Below are positions 14,712-25,000 of a DNA stretch of 30,067 bases, one piece after another; the first letter of the stretch is position 1, and every line of letters begins with the position of its first letter. Location of the stretch: contig CAZGOY010000041.1 in the NCBI GenBank assembly GCA_964527565.1, forward strand, positions 1 to 30,067, read 5' to 3'. A program made the position numbers and the translations under genes. The notes beneath the pieces were generated by a model that made no database searches, was not told the origin of the DNA, and saw only the letters and a program-made list of their open reading frames with translations. The DNA is from JAGXQV01 sp964527565 (GTDB lineage: Bacteria; Pseudomonadota; Gammaproteobacteria; Burkholderiales; Sulfuricellaceae).

Positions 14712-15962
14712 TCAGTTCTGTCCGCCGTTCGGCGGCGACATCCCCTTGGGCAGCAACACCCACATTTTCCCGCCCTGCTTCATGGCGCCGGCCTGTTTGC
14801 CCGCTTCGTTGCCGAAACCCCAGAAGAAATCCGCGCGCACTACGCCGCGTATCGCGCCGCCGGTATCCTGCGCCAGCATCAAACGTTGCAGGGGTTTGGC
14901 GCTGTTCGGCCAGGTGGTGGCGAGAAACACCGGCGCGCCCAGCGGGATATAACGCGGATCAACGGCGATGCTGCGCCCGGCGGAAAGCGGCACGCCCAGC
15001 GCCCCGAACGGGCCGCCGCCGCTGTCGGGCAGCTCGCGGAAAAACACGTAGCTGGCGTTGTGGTTGAGCAGTTCCGGCAGCTTGGCGGGGTTCTGCCGCC
15101 CCCATTCCTTGATGCCCTGCATCGAGGCTTTTTCCAGCGGCAAATCGCCGCGCTCCACCAGCGCCTTGCCGATGGAACGGTAGGGATGGCCGTTCTGGTC
15201 GGCATAACCCACGCGCACCATCTCGCCGTTTTCCAGGCGCACGCGCCCGGAACCCTGGATTTGCAGGAAGAACAGTTCCACCGCGTCCTCCACCCACAGC
15301 AATTCGCGGCCTTTCAGGGGTGCCGCGCCGTTATCGATTTCGGCGCGCGTGTAGTAGGGCACCAGGCGATTGCCTTGCAGGCGCCCGCGCAGGCGCAGGT
15401 TTTTCAGTTCGGCATACACCGATCCCAGATCCACGGTAATCATGTCGTCCGGCACGCCGTACAGCGGGTGCGGATAGCGCTTGCCCGGCGCGCGGCTGCC
15501 CGCCAGCAGGGGTTCGTAATAGCCGGTGACCAAGCCGTCGCTGCCGCCGTCCGGGTTGGTGGCCTGCCAGGGGGTGAAATGCCGCTCGAAGAAGGCGCGT
15601 AGCGCCGCGCCGTCCGTGGCGGGCAAGGCGGCCGCCGCCGCGCATGCTTCCTGCCAGGCGGCGCGTTTTTGCAGCACGTTACAGCTTTGCCGTAAGGCTT
15701 CCCAGGCTTGGGCGGGATCGTCCTCGCGCCAGCCACTGAGAGCTTCCCAGGCGGCGGGTTGCAGGGTGGGCGCAGCGGGTGGCGGCGGCGCCACGGGCGG
15801 CGCGGCGGGCGGGCAAACAGGACAGACTGGACAAGCGGGGCAGGCAGGACACACCTGTGTCGGCGGACAGGCCGCCGCGACGGGGGCGATGGCGGGGGAG
15901 GGCGGCATTGCGGCACAGGCGGAAAGCGCCAGCACGGGCAACAGGAGCAGCAGTTTTTTCAT
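14712..15962 (-). CDS. mltA: Membrane-bound lytic murein transglycosylase A, lipoprotein with Cys-Pro ladder
   Basis: A 416-residue MltA that cleaves peptidoglycan glycan strands to 1,6-anhydro-muropeptides. Lipoprotein signal: MKKLLLLLPVLALSAC, with C16 the lipidated cysteine. The catalytic fold is in VTGYYEPLLAGSR, ELLWVEDAVELFFLQIQGSG, GRSIAVDPRYIPLGAPVFL and the C-terminal 3D domain with the catalytic-aspartate block LAQDTGGAIRGVVRADFFWG. Unusually, residues 32-50 carry cysteines at 32, 38, 41, 44, 47 and 50 in a CPA/CPV triplet run, followed by a Pro/Ala linker to about residue 72. The protein should be periplasmic, anchored to the outer membrane. It is convergent with yebC. Confidence 0.95.
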   Translation of the reverse strand: MKKLLLLLPVLALSACAAMPPSPAIAPVAAACPPTQVCPACPACPVCPVCPPAAPPVAPPPPAAPTLQPAAWEALSGWREDDPAQAWEALRQSCNVLQKRAAWQEACAAAAALPATDGAALRAFFERHFTPWQATNPDGGSDGLVTGYYEPLLAGSRAPGKRYPHPLYGVPDDMITVDLGSVYAELKNLRLRGRLQGNRLVPYYTRAEIDNGAAPLKGRELLWVEDAVELFFLQIQGSGRVRLENGEMVRVGYADQNGHPYRSIGKALVERGDLPLEKASMQGIKEWGRQNPAKLPELLNHNASYVFFRELPDSGGGPFGALGVPLSAGRSIAVDPRYIPLGAPVFLATTWPNSAKPLQRLMLAQDTGGAIRGVVRADFFWGFGNEAGKQAGAMKQGGKMWVLLPKGMSPPNGGQN

Positions 15963-16039
15963 AAAGGAGGCGCCAAGTATCGGGAAACGGCCTGTATTTT
16001 ACCGGCAAATCGGGGGGCGGGTGCCGTACTCCGGGCGCA

Positions 16040-16270
16040 TTACAGTTGCACCAATGTGGCCGTCTTCGGGTCGTAGACCCTCTCGGTGATCGAGCCATCC
16101 CGGATGCGCGCAACCGCTTCGTCAATCACCTGAAGCGGCACCAGAAACCACTCCCGTGGCTTCACTGGCTGACCGAAGCGGTCCGAGAGGGTCAGCGATG
16201 GACAGCGAAGGGATGGTGCAGGTGTTGGTGGGGGCGCTCGTAGCTGTGCATATCGAATTTTGTGGAGCAT
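16040..16270 (-). pseudogene. Possible C-terminal fragment of a GIY-YIG nuclease-like protein
   Basis: A 76-residue frame. Only the last ~55 residues (SLTLSDRFGQPVKPREWFLV, then VIDEAVARIRDGSITERVYD) look like conserved protein. They resemble the tail of GIY-YIG nuclease-family proteins as I remember them. The N-terminal nuclease core is absent. Upstream sequence to 16358 is AT-richer, with no reading frame I can support. Treated as a remnant; the family assignment is weak. Confidence 0.35.
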
Positions 16271-16286
16271 GCGTACACCACAAAAT
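16257..16286. repeat. 9-bp inverted repeat in the gene-poor gap 15963-16358
   Basis: ATTTTGTGG (16257-16265) pairs with CCACAAAAT (16278-16286) around a 12-base spacer. It could be an operator or a terminator for the remnant frame. Apart from this and the possible GIY-YIG remnant, the ~400-base gap holds nothing I can identify. Confidence 0.4.
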
Positions 16287-16358
16287 CAGTAATGGAGTCA
16301 GTTTTTGCTTTTGCGCTCCAGTAGCGGATTTTCGGAGTGTACAAGCTCCATAAGCCGC

Positions 16359-17474
16359 TCATAGCACCTCTCGGCCTTCGGCCAGATTGACCAGCCGAGG
16401 AAAGCACAGCGTGGCCGGGCGTCTACCACTGCCGGGCTGTAATTCACGCAAGATGCCCGTCTCTTTCATCTGCCGCAACAGGCCGGGCGTCGTCTTCTCG
16501 TGGATGCCAAACTCTTTGAAAAGCTGTTGTGCCAGATCAGATGAGCGGAAAACAGGCTTACTGAATATGGCATCCAGCACATGCACCGTGTACTGCGAAT
16601 GTGTGGCTGCCTGAATGGCCAACTTCATTTCTTCGTACAACGCTTGAATGGCCGTTACACGGATGCTGTTCTGGCCTGCCTGGGTGATGATGGCATGCAG
16701 GAAGAAAGCGATCCAGCCGTTCCAGTCGCCTTCGGTCGAGATGGCCCTGAGCTGCTGATAATATTCCTCCCGATGACTCTCCAGATACTCGGACAGGTAG
16801 AACATCGGCTGGGATAAAGCCCGCTTCTGGTACAAAAACAGCGGAATCAAAATGCGGCCAATCCGGCCATTGCCATCCTTGAATGGATGCAACAACTCAA
16901 ACTGCGCGTGCACCACCGCCGTTTGCAGCAGAAAATCGACATCATCGCTGTCCAGATATTTCTCCCACGCCTGCAAGTGGTCGGGCAGTTGATGCGGATT
17001 GGGCGGCACAAAAGTCGCCTGCTCCATCGTGCAGCCGTGCTTGCCGATCCAATTCTGATCAAGGCGAAACTCGCCCGGCGTCTTGTCCTGCCCACGCACG
17101 CTACTCATTAAAATGCGGTGCAACTCGCGCACAAAACCCAAGCGAATGGGGTAATCCTTCAAATGCTCGCGTGCCGAATACAAGGCAAGGCGGTAGTTGG
17201 AAATTTCCTGAATGTCCGCGTATTTTTCGCCTTGCTTGATGAGCCCGGCTTCCTGCTCCAACACCTCATCCACGGTGGCCTGTGTCCCCTCGATCTTGGA
17301 CGACAAGACGGCTTCCTGCGTGGTCAGCGGCGAAAGCATCACCGCCGGATTAGGGATGCCTTGCAGCAGGCCATCGTAGCGCGCCAATGCCGCGTTAGCC
17401 TGCCCCACCAAAGGCAACAGGCGACGAAAATCAAGGTCGGTCAGTGGTAATGTATTCGGTGTGTAGGGATACAT
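16359..17474 (-). CDS. Fic-domain AMP-transferase (class II, N-terminal self-inhibition)
   Basis: 371 residues. The catalytic Fic motif HPFKDGNGRIGR (196-207) is a complete HPFx(D/E)GNGRxxR with H196. The N-terminal inhibitory motif SSKIEG fits (S/T)xxxE(G/N), with S58 and E62, which places it in class II: self-contained, inhibited by its own N-terminal helix. A winged-helix-like C-terminus follows (VLDAIFSKPVFRSSDLAQQL, GLLRQMKETGILREL). It should transfer AMP from ATP to target proteins when inhibition is relieved; the target is unknown. It lies 55 bp after the methyltransferase remnant on the same strand, probably once one operon. All key residues are present. Confidence 0.93.
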   Translation of the reverse strand: MYPYTPNTLPLTDLDFRRLLPLVGQANAALARYDGLLQGIPNPAVMLSPLTTQEAVLSSKIEGTQATVDEVLEQEAGLIKQGEKYADIQEISNYRLALYSAREHLKDYPIRLGFVRELHRILMSSVRGQDKTPGEFRLDQNWIGKHGCTMEQATFVPPNPHQLPDHLQAWEKYLDSDDVDFLLQTAVVHAQFELLHPFKDGNGRIGRILIPLFLYQKRALSQPMFYLSEYLESHREEYYQQLRAISTEGDWNGWIAFFLHAIITQAGQNSIRVTAIQALYEEMKLAIQAATHSQYTVHVLDAIFSKPVFRSSDLAQQLFKEFGIHEKTTPGLLRQMKETGILRELQPGSGRRPATLCFPRLVNLAEGREVL

Positions 17475-17528
17475 GCGTAGCTCCTCAGAGACACTGACGC
17501 GCCATTGCCAGGCGGATGGACTGATTGT

Positions 17529-17797
17529 TCATGCGTTCTTTCCCCTTTTCGTTTTCGGCATAGACTTGGCCGCCGCCGTCATCTTGGTATAAAGCTCAAA
17601 CAGTTTTTCCAACCGCTCGTGTCGTTCTTGAAGCGCCGCCCGATGTAGATGCGCTCCAGCACTTCGTCGTTGCGTTCGTGAGCGTGGCGCAGATTGTCCG
17701 GCATGGTTTCCGGGTCGTAGAGGTCGGCGATGGTGGCGGGGAAATGCGCCTCGCGGGCCAGATCAGAAATGGCGGCTTCGATTTCTACGGCATTCAT
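17529..17797 (-). pseudogene. Class IIL (MmeI-like) DNA methyltransferase reduced to its ends and frameshifted
   Basis: From ATG 17797 the frame reads MNAVEIEAAISDLAREA, the usual N-terminus of large class IIL methyltransferase/nuclease fusions. After about 18-20 residues it jumps to the C-terminal ADLYDPETMPDNLRHAHERN and EVLERIYIGRRFKND region. The central ~850 or more residues (catalytic NPPY, SAM motifs, TRD) are missing. After KNDT a one-base loss (about 17615-17625) shifts the frame; the other frame continues ERLEKLFELYTKMT and stops at 17529-17531. So there was first an in-frame internal deletion and then a frameshift. The parent assignment rests on family memory of both termini. Confidence 0.7.
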
Positions 17798-18025
17798 GGG
17801 ATGGGTGGCCCGATTAGCTTTTTTCCGTATGGCGTTCCGCATTGGGGCATGGATTCATGGCTGTTTTGCGGATACTGAAAAACAGGCGGGAAGTCTAACA
17901 GCCCCTCCACCTTTGCGGTAGCGGCCTTACATGGCGCCCTCAATGCGCCGCAAAGCGGCTATGATATGCGCGCGGCATGACCCGTGCGCCGGACAATTTC
18001 TGTGGCATCATCAGGATCGAACACC

Positions 18026-19477
<1,452 letters not shown>

Positions 19478-19482
19478 GAGCC

Positions 19483-21186
19483 ATGTACCGCACCCGCCCC
19501 GAGCACCTCCCTCTCGAGAGTTCCTTTTTCAAGCTGCCCGATACCCTGCTGCTGGTCTTCGACCAGGATTGGGCGTTGCGCCGCATCAGCGATGCCTGGT
19601 CGGCGGCGCTGGGTTACCCGCAGGAAGCGTTGCGGCAACGCGACTTTCTCGACCTGCTACACGAGGACGACCGCGCCGCCAGCCGCGACAAGCTGGCGGC
19701 CATGAGCCGCGACAACGCCACCCTGCGTTTTCCCACGCGCTGCCGCCGTCTCGACGGCAGCTACCTCGGCGTGGCCTGGAACGTCAGTTTCGACGCGGAC
19801 GAAGGCCTGTATTTCGCCTCCGCCCACGAAACCGCGGTCAATCTCAACGGCGACGACGCCCATCTCCCCGACATGTTCGTCGACGGGTTGACCGGCCTGC
19901 CCAACCGCAGCCTGTTCCTCGACCGCCTGGAACACACCCTGCGGCGCAGCGAACGGCGCAAGGAGTTGCAATTTGCCGTGCTCTATTGCGGCATCGACCG
20001 CTTCAAGGTCATCAACCACAGCCTCGGCCACCGCATGGGCGACCTGCTACTGATGAACGTGGCCAATGTGATCCGCAACATCATCCGCCCCACCGACATG
20101 GCGGCCCGCCTGGCCGGGGATGAATTCGCCCTGCTGCTGGAGGATATCCGCGACATCAGCACCACGTTGCTGGTGGTCAGCCGCATCCAGGAAAAACTCA
20201 AGCTGCCCTTTGCCCTTGAAGGACACGAGGTGTTTACCAGCGTCTCCTTCGGCATCGTCGCCAGTGGCGATGTCTATCGCACGCCGGACGAGATGCTGCG
20301 CGACGCCAACATGGCGATGGTCCGTTCCAAGGCGCAGGGCGGCGGCGGCTACGTGGTGTTCAACCAGGAAATGCACGACCGGGCGGTGCGCCGCATGGCG
20401 CTGGAGCTGGACCTGCGCCATGCCGTGGAGCGCAGCGAATTCGAGGCCTATTACCAGCCCATCGTTTCCCTGGCGGACCGGCGCCTGGCCGGCTTCGAGG
20501 CTCTGGTGCGCTGGCGCCACCCGGCCAAGGGCATGATTTCACCCGTCGAATTCATCCCGGTGGCGGAAGAAACCGGGCTGATCGTTCCCCTGGGGCGCTG
20601 GATGCTGCAGGAAGCCTGCCGCCAGGCGCGCGACTGGCAGTTGCGCCTGCCGGAAAGCGGGCCGCTCACCGTCAGCGTCAACCTCTCCGCCCGCCAGTTG
20701 CTGCATCCCGGCCTGCTCGACGAAGTGGCCGCCGCGCTCTCGGCAAGCGGCCTGCCGCCGGCCCTGCTCAAGCTGGAAATTACCGAAAGCGTGATGATGC
20801 AGGATGCCGATACCGCCATCGCGCTGCTCAACCGCCTCAAGGAAATGGGGCTGCGCCTGCTGCTCGACGACTTCGGCACCGGCTACTCGTCGCTCTCCTA
20901 CCTGCACCGCCTGCCCATCGATACCCTGAAGATCGACCGCTCCTTCATCATCAACCTGCACCAGAACGAAGCCGCCCGGCATTTCGTGGAAACCATGGTG
21001 CATCTCGCCCGCAAACTCGGCAAGGACGTGATTTGCGAAGGGGTGGAACTGGAAGCGCAGGCTGGCATCCTCGCCGCCATGGGTGCAGAATACAGCCAGG
21101 GCTTCCTCTATTCGCGCCCGGTCGCCGCGCACGAGGCGGAAATGCTGATCCTCACCGGGCTGGAAGGCGATCCGGCGATTCGCTGA
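19483..21186 (+). CDS. PAS-GGDEF-EAL c-di-GMP turnover protein
   Basis: 567 residues. A PAS-like sensor (about 15-110, VFDQDWALRRISDAWSAALG) is followed by a GGDEF domain (about 125-290) and an EAL domain (about 305-555). The GGDEF signature reads AGDEF (211-215), a tolerated variant. An RPTD inhibition site lies five residues before it, so cyclase activity and product feedback are possible. The EAL domain has E339-A-L341 (FEALVRW), VNLSARQL, LEITES, LLLDDFGTGYSSL and DTLKIDRSFI, all signs of an active phosphodiesterase. It has no membrane helix. It starts five bases after rng ends, so it is probably cotranscribed. Confidence 0.94.
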   Translation: MYRTRPEHLPLESSFFKLPDTLLLVFDQDWALRRISDAWSAALGYPQEALRQRDFLDLLHEDDRAASRDKLAAMSRDNATLRFPTRCRRLDGSYLGVAWNVSFDADEGLYFASAHETAVNLNGDDAHLPDMFVDGLTGLPNRSLFLDRLEHTLRRSERRKELQFAVLYCGIDRFKVINHSLGHRMGDLLLMNVANVIRNIIRPTDMAARLAGDEFALLLEDIRDISTTLLVVSRIQEKLKLPFALEGHEVFTSVSFGIVASGDVYRTPDEMLRDANMAMVRSKAQGGGGYVVFNQEMHDRAVRRMALELDLRHAVERSEFEAYYQPIVSLADRRLAGFEALVRWRHPAKGMISPVEFIPVAEETGLIVPLGRWMLQEACRQARDWQLRLPESGPLTVSVNLSARQLLHPGLLDEVAAALSASGLPPALLKLEITESVMMQDADTAIALLNRLKEMGLRLLLDDFGTGYSSLSYLHRLPIDTLKIDRSFIINLHQNEAARHFVETMVHLARKLGKDVICEGVELEAQAGILAAMGAEYSQGFLYSRPVAAHEAEMLILTGLEGDPAIR

Positions 21187-21217
21187 AAGCTTTCCGGGAT
21201 GAATTTTCACCATTGGA

Positions 21218-21997
21218 ATGGTTAATTCGATGCGCTCCGCACTTCCCGCCATACTGGCATTTTTCTCCCTGCTTCCGGCCAGCCCCGGCCATGCCGGACC
21301 ACTGGAACTGGTCGGCGCCAGCACGGTGGCCAGGGAGATCATCGCCCCCATCGCCGAACCCTTCCGCAATGCCACCGACAAGGAAATCCGTACCCAGGCC
21401 GTCGGCACCGGTGCGGGCATGATCGCCCTGTTTCAGGGCAAGACCCGCGCGGCGATGGTTGCCGAATCGCTCGACGACGCGCTCTACACCACCCGCCAGG
21501 TCGCAAAAATGCAGGGGATAGTCCTCGATGTGCCGCCCAATCTGGTGATGACCGAACTGGGAAAAAACCGCCTGGTCGTTATCGTGCACCAGGACAACCC
21601 GGCGGTGGCGCTCACCCGCACGCAACTCAAGGATCTGTTCAGCGGACGCATCGCCAACTGGAAGGAGGTCGGTGGCGCGGACCTGCCCGTCGTGCCGGTC
21701 ACCAGCGTGCTGGGCAACGCCATCCGCACCGTGGTGCAGATCAAGGTGATGGACGGCGCCAACTATAAGGCCGGCATCCGCGAGACGCCGACGCCCGGCG
21801 AGGCGATACCGCTGGTCGCCGCCGACAGGGGCGCCATCGCGGTGGTCAGTCTGGCCGGTTGGAGCAGCAACGCCACCGGCACACGTATCATCAAGACGCC
21901 GGACTATGAGCATCCGCTGGGGCTGGTGACCATCGGCAAGCCGGATGCCGACATTGCGCGCCTGATCGGCTTTATCCGCGCGAATTCCCGTATCTGA
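21218..21997 (+). CDS. PstS-like periplasmic phosphate-binding-fold protein
   Basis: 259 residues with a signal peptide (about residues 5-26, MRSALPAILAFFSLLPASPG, cleavage after HA). The PBP-like domain contains LVGASTVAREIIAPIAEPFR, GTGAGMIALFQGKTRAAMVA, a QLKDLFSGRIANWKEVGG block typical of PstS-type proteins, and FIRANSRI at the end. No pstCAB transporter genes are adjacent. It lies between a c-di-GMP enzyme and a membrane hybrid kinase, so a sensory role presenting a ligand to the kinase is plausible (inference). ATG 21230 is an alternative start with GGAATGG upstream. Confidence 0.85.
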   Translation: MVNSMRSALPAILAFFSLLPASPGHAGPLELVGASTVAREIIAPIAEPFRNATDKEIRTQAVGTGAGMIALFQGKTRAAMVAESLDDALYTTRQVAKMQGIVLDVPPNLVMTELGKNRLVVIVHQDNPAVALTRTQLKDLFSGRIANWKEVGGADLPVVPVTSVLGNAIRTVVQIKVMDGANYKAGIRETPTPGEAIPLVAADRGAIAVVSLAGWSSNATGTRIIKTPDYEHPLGLVTIGKPDADIARLIGFIRANSRI

Positions 21998-22032
21998 ATG
22001 ACAAAATGAAATCACTTAGGCAGGGAGAACTC

Positions 22033-25000
22033 ATGTTCCTGAAAAACATGCCGATCATCGGCAGATTGTCGCTGGGTTTCGCCGCCATGCTGGCGATGGC
22101 CTGCCTGATGGGCGGCCTGGCGCTGTACAACATCCAGATACTGGCTGAACTCAGCGACAAGATGTACCGCCACCCCCTGGCGGTGACCAACAACATCCAT
22201 GGCGTCCGGGCCGGCATACTGGCCATCCGCCAGGAAATGAACCACCTGCACCACGCCTCGCCCGCCGAGGTCGAGGAAATCAAGCAACACGTCGAGGATT
22301 ACGAGGTGCGCATCGCCAACAACCTGTCGGTGATCCGCAAGCAATATCTGGGGCCAATGGACGATGTCGATGCCATCGACGGCATGCTGGCTTCCTGGTG
22401 GCACGACCGCACTGAAGTTTTCCAGCTGGCGGAAAACGGCAGGGGCAGGGAAGCGTTCGATCTCCAGCACAAGACCGATGCGCGCCGCGCGCCGCTGCTC
22501 GACGAGCGCATCGCGCGCATCCAAAACTTTGCCGTCAATCGCGCCGCCTGGTTCAACCAGGAGGCATACCGCACCTGGCGTTCGATGAACGCCGTCACCA
22601 TCGGCCTGATGATCGCCCTGGTGGTGCTCGGCGCTTTCGGCGCCTGGCTGATCACGCGCGGCATCGTGCGCCCGCTCGACACCCTGCGCGCCGCCATGAT
22701 CCGCCTCGCCGGTGGCGACCTCGCCACCGAGGTGCCGCTCACCGACCGGAAAAACGAGGTGGGCGATATGGCGCGCGCCGTCGCAACCTTCAAGGATGAG
22801 GGCCAAAAAGCCCAGTCCCTGCGCTGGGTGCGCAGCAATGTCGGCGAGCTATCCGCCGCGATGCGCATTGCCGACAGTTTCGAGGAATTGGCCGGCCACT
22901 TGCTGGACCGCCTGATCCCGCTGCTCGGCGGAGCCTGCGGCGCATTTTACTTGTCCCGCCCGGAGAGCCGGCGGCTCGAAGCGATAGGCTGGTTCGCCCG
23001 CCCCGCCGGCGGCGGCATTCAACGCCTCGGTTTCGGCGAGGGCATTGCCGGCCAATGCGCCGTGACCGGACATGCCGTCATGCTCGACGCCGTTCCGGCA
23101 GGACACCTCGACCTGACCACCGGCATGGGGTCGGCAGGCCCGGCGGCGCTCATGGCCACGCCGGTGGTATGGGACGACCAGGTGCTGGCGGTGATTGAAA
23201 TCGCATCCTTCCAGCCCTTTTCGGAAACTCACCTGGCGCTGCTGGAAGCGCTGATGCCGGCGGTCGGCGTCAACCTGGAAGTGCTCGGGCGCAACCTGCG
23301 CACGCGCGAACTGCTCGAAAAAACCCAGATCCAGGCGGAGGAATTGCGCGCTTCGGAAGAGGAGCTTCAGGCGCAGAGCGAAGAGTTGCGCCAGGCCAAC
23401 GACCTGCTCCAGCAGCAGGCCGAAAACCTGCGCGCCTCCGAGGAGGAACTCAAGTCGCAGACCGAGGAATTGCAGAACTCCTACGACGAGCTGACGAAAA
23501 AAACCGCCCTGCTCATGGAACGCGAGGCCGCGCTCGAGGAAACCCGCAAGGAAGCCGAAAAGCGCGCCGTCGAACTGGACATGGCGAGCCGCTACAAGTC
23601 GGAATTCCTGGCCAACATGTCGCACGAACTGCGCACGCCGCTCAACAGCATGCTGATCCTTGCCCACTCCCTGGCCGCCAACGAGGAAGGTAACCTGAAC
23701 CAGGACCAGATCGAGTCGGCGCAGATCATCCACGAAGGCGGCAGCCATTTGCTCAGCCTGATCAACGACATTCTCGACCTTTCCAAAATCGAGGCCGGGA
23801 AACTGGAGTTGCAGCCCGAGGACGTCCTCATCGACGATGTCCGCACCACCCTGGAAAGACGCTTCCAGCACATGGCCATGGCCCGCGGCATCGGCTTTTC
23901 CAGCACGCTGGACGCTTCCCTGCCGGGGCTGTTCCGGGCCGACCGGCGCAAGCTCGACCAGATTCTCAACAACCTGATCGGCAATGCGCTCAAATTCACC
24001 GAGCGCGGCGCGGTTTCGGTCGATTTCACCCAGGGCGGCGGCGGAAAACTGGAGGTTGCGGTGCGCGATAGCGGCGTGGGTATCGCCGCCGCCAAGCTGG
24101 AAAAAATCTTCGACGCCTTCGAGCAGGCCGACGGCAGCACCAGCCGGCGCTTCGGCGGCACCGGCCTGGGACTGGCGATTTCACGCAAGCTGGCGCGGCT
24201 GATGGGGGGCGACATCCGGGTAAGCAGCGCGGAAGGCCAGGGCAGTGTCTTTGTCCTGACGCTACCGCTGGCGGCGCCGGAATCGGATTTGGCCGGAACA
24301 ATCCATGAAAACGTCGCGCTGCCGGTAGGAGGGGCCTCTTGTGCCCTTCAGGGTGCGGCCCCGAGCTTTTCCGTTCGGCATGTGGAAAGTCAAAACCTCG
24401 GGGGCAAGCCCCCTCCTACAGGGCTGGGTGGCACTCACGAAAAATCCAGGTTAGCAGCGGACATCGTGACGGCCCCGGACGCGCCCCCTCCCACAGGGGA
24501 CGGCGCGCTGCTGCTGGTGATCGAGGACGACCCCGCTTTTGCCCGCATCGCCTGCGATCTCGCGCAGAAGAAAGGCTTCCGCTGCCTGGTCGCGGACAGC
24601 GGCGACGAGGGCCTGGCGCTGGCCGCACGCCATCGCCCTACCGGCATCATTCTGGATATCGGCTTGCCCGGCCAGGATGGCTGGTCGGTGATGGAACGCC
24701 TGAAACGCGATCCCGCCACCAGCCGCATCCCGGTGCATTTCATGTCGGCTTTCGACGAAAGCCTGCGCGGGCTGGGCATGGGCGCGGTGGGCTTTTACGT
24801 CAAGCCGGTCACCCGCGAGCAAATCGAAAATGCTTTCCGGAAAATCAATCTGCTGGCCAGCAGCGCGCCGCGCAAGGTGCTGGTGCTGGACAAGGACGAC
24901 GACACGCGCAAAACCGTATCCGCACTGCTCGGCGCGGAAGCGGTTACCATCATCGAAGCGGAAAGCTGCCACGATGCGCTCGCCATCCTGCATACCGAGG

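Noticed and set aside
14562..15602. Plus-strand open frame (346 codons) opposite mltA
   Set aside because: Antisense to clear MltA motifs; translation shows no domain and starts inside yebC in another frame.
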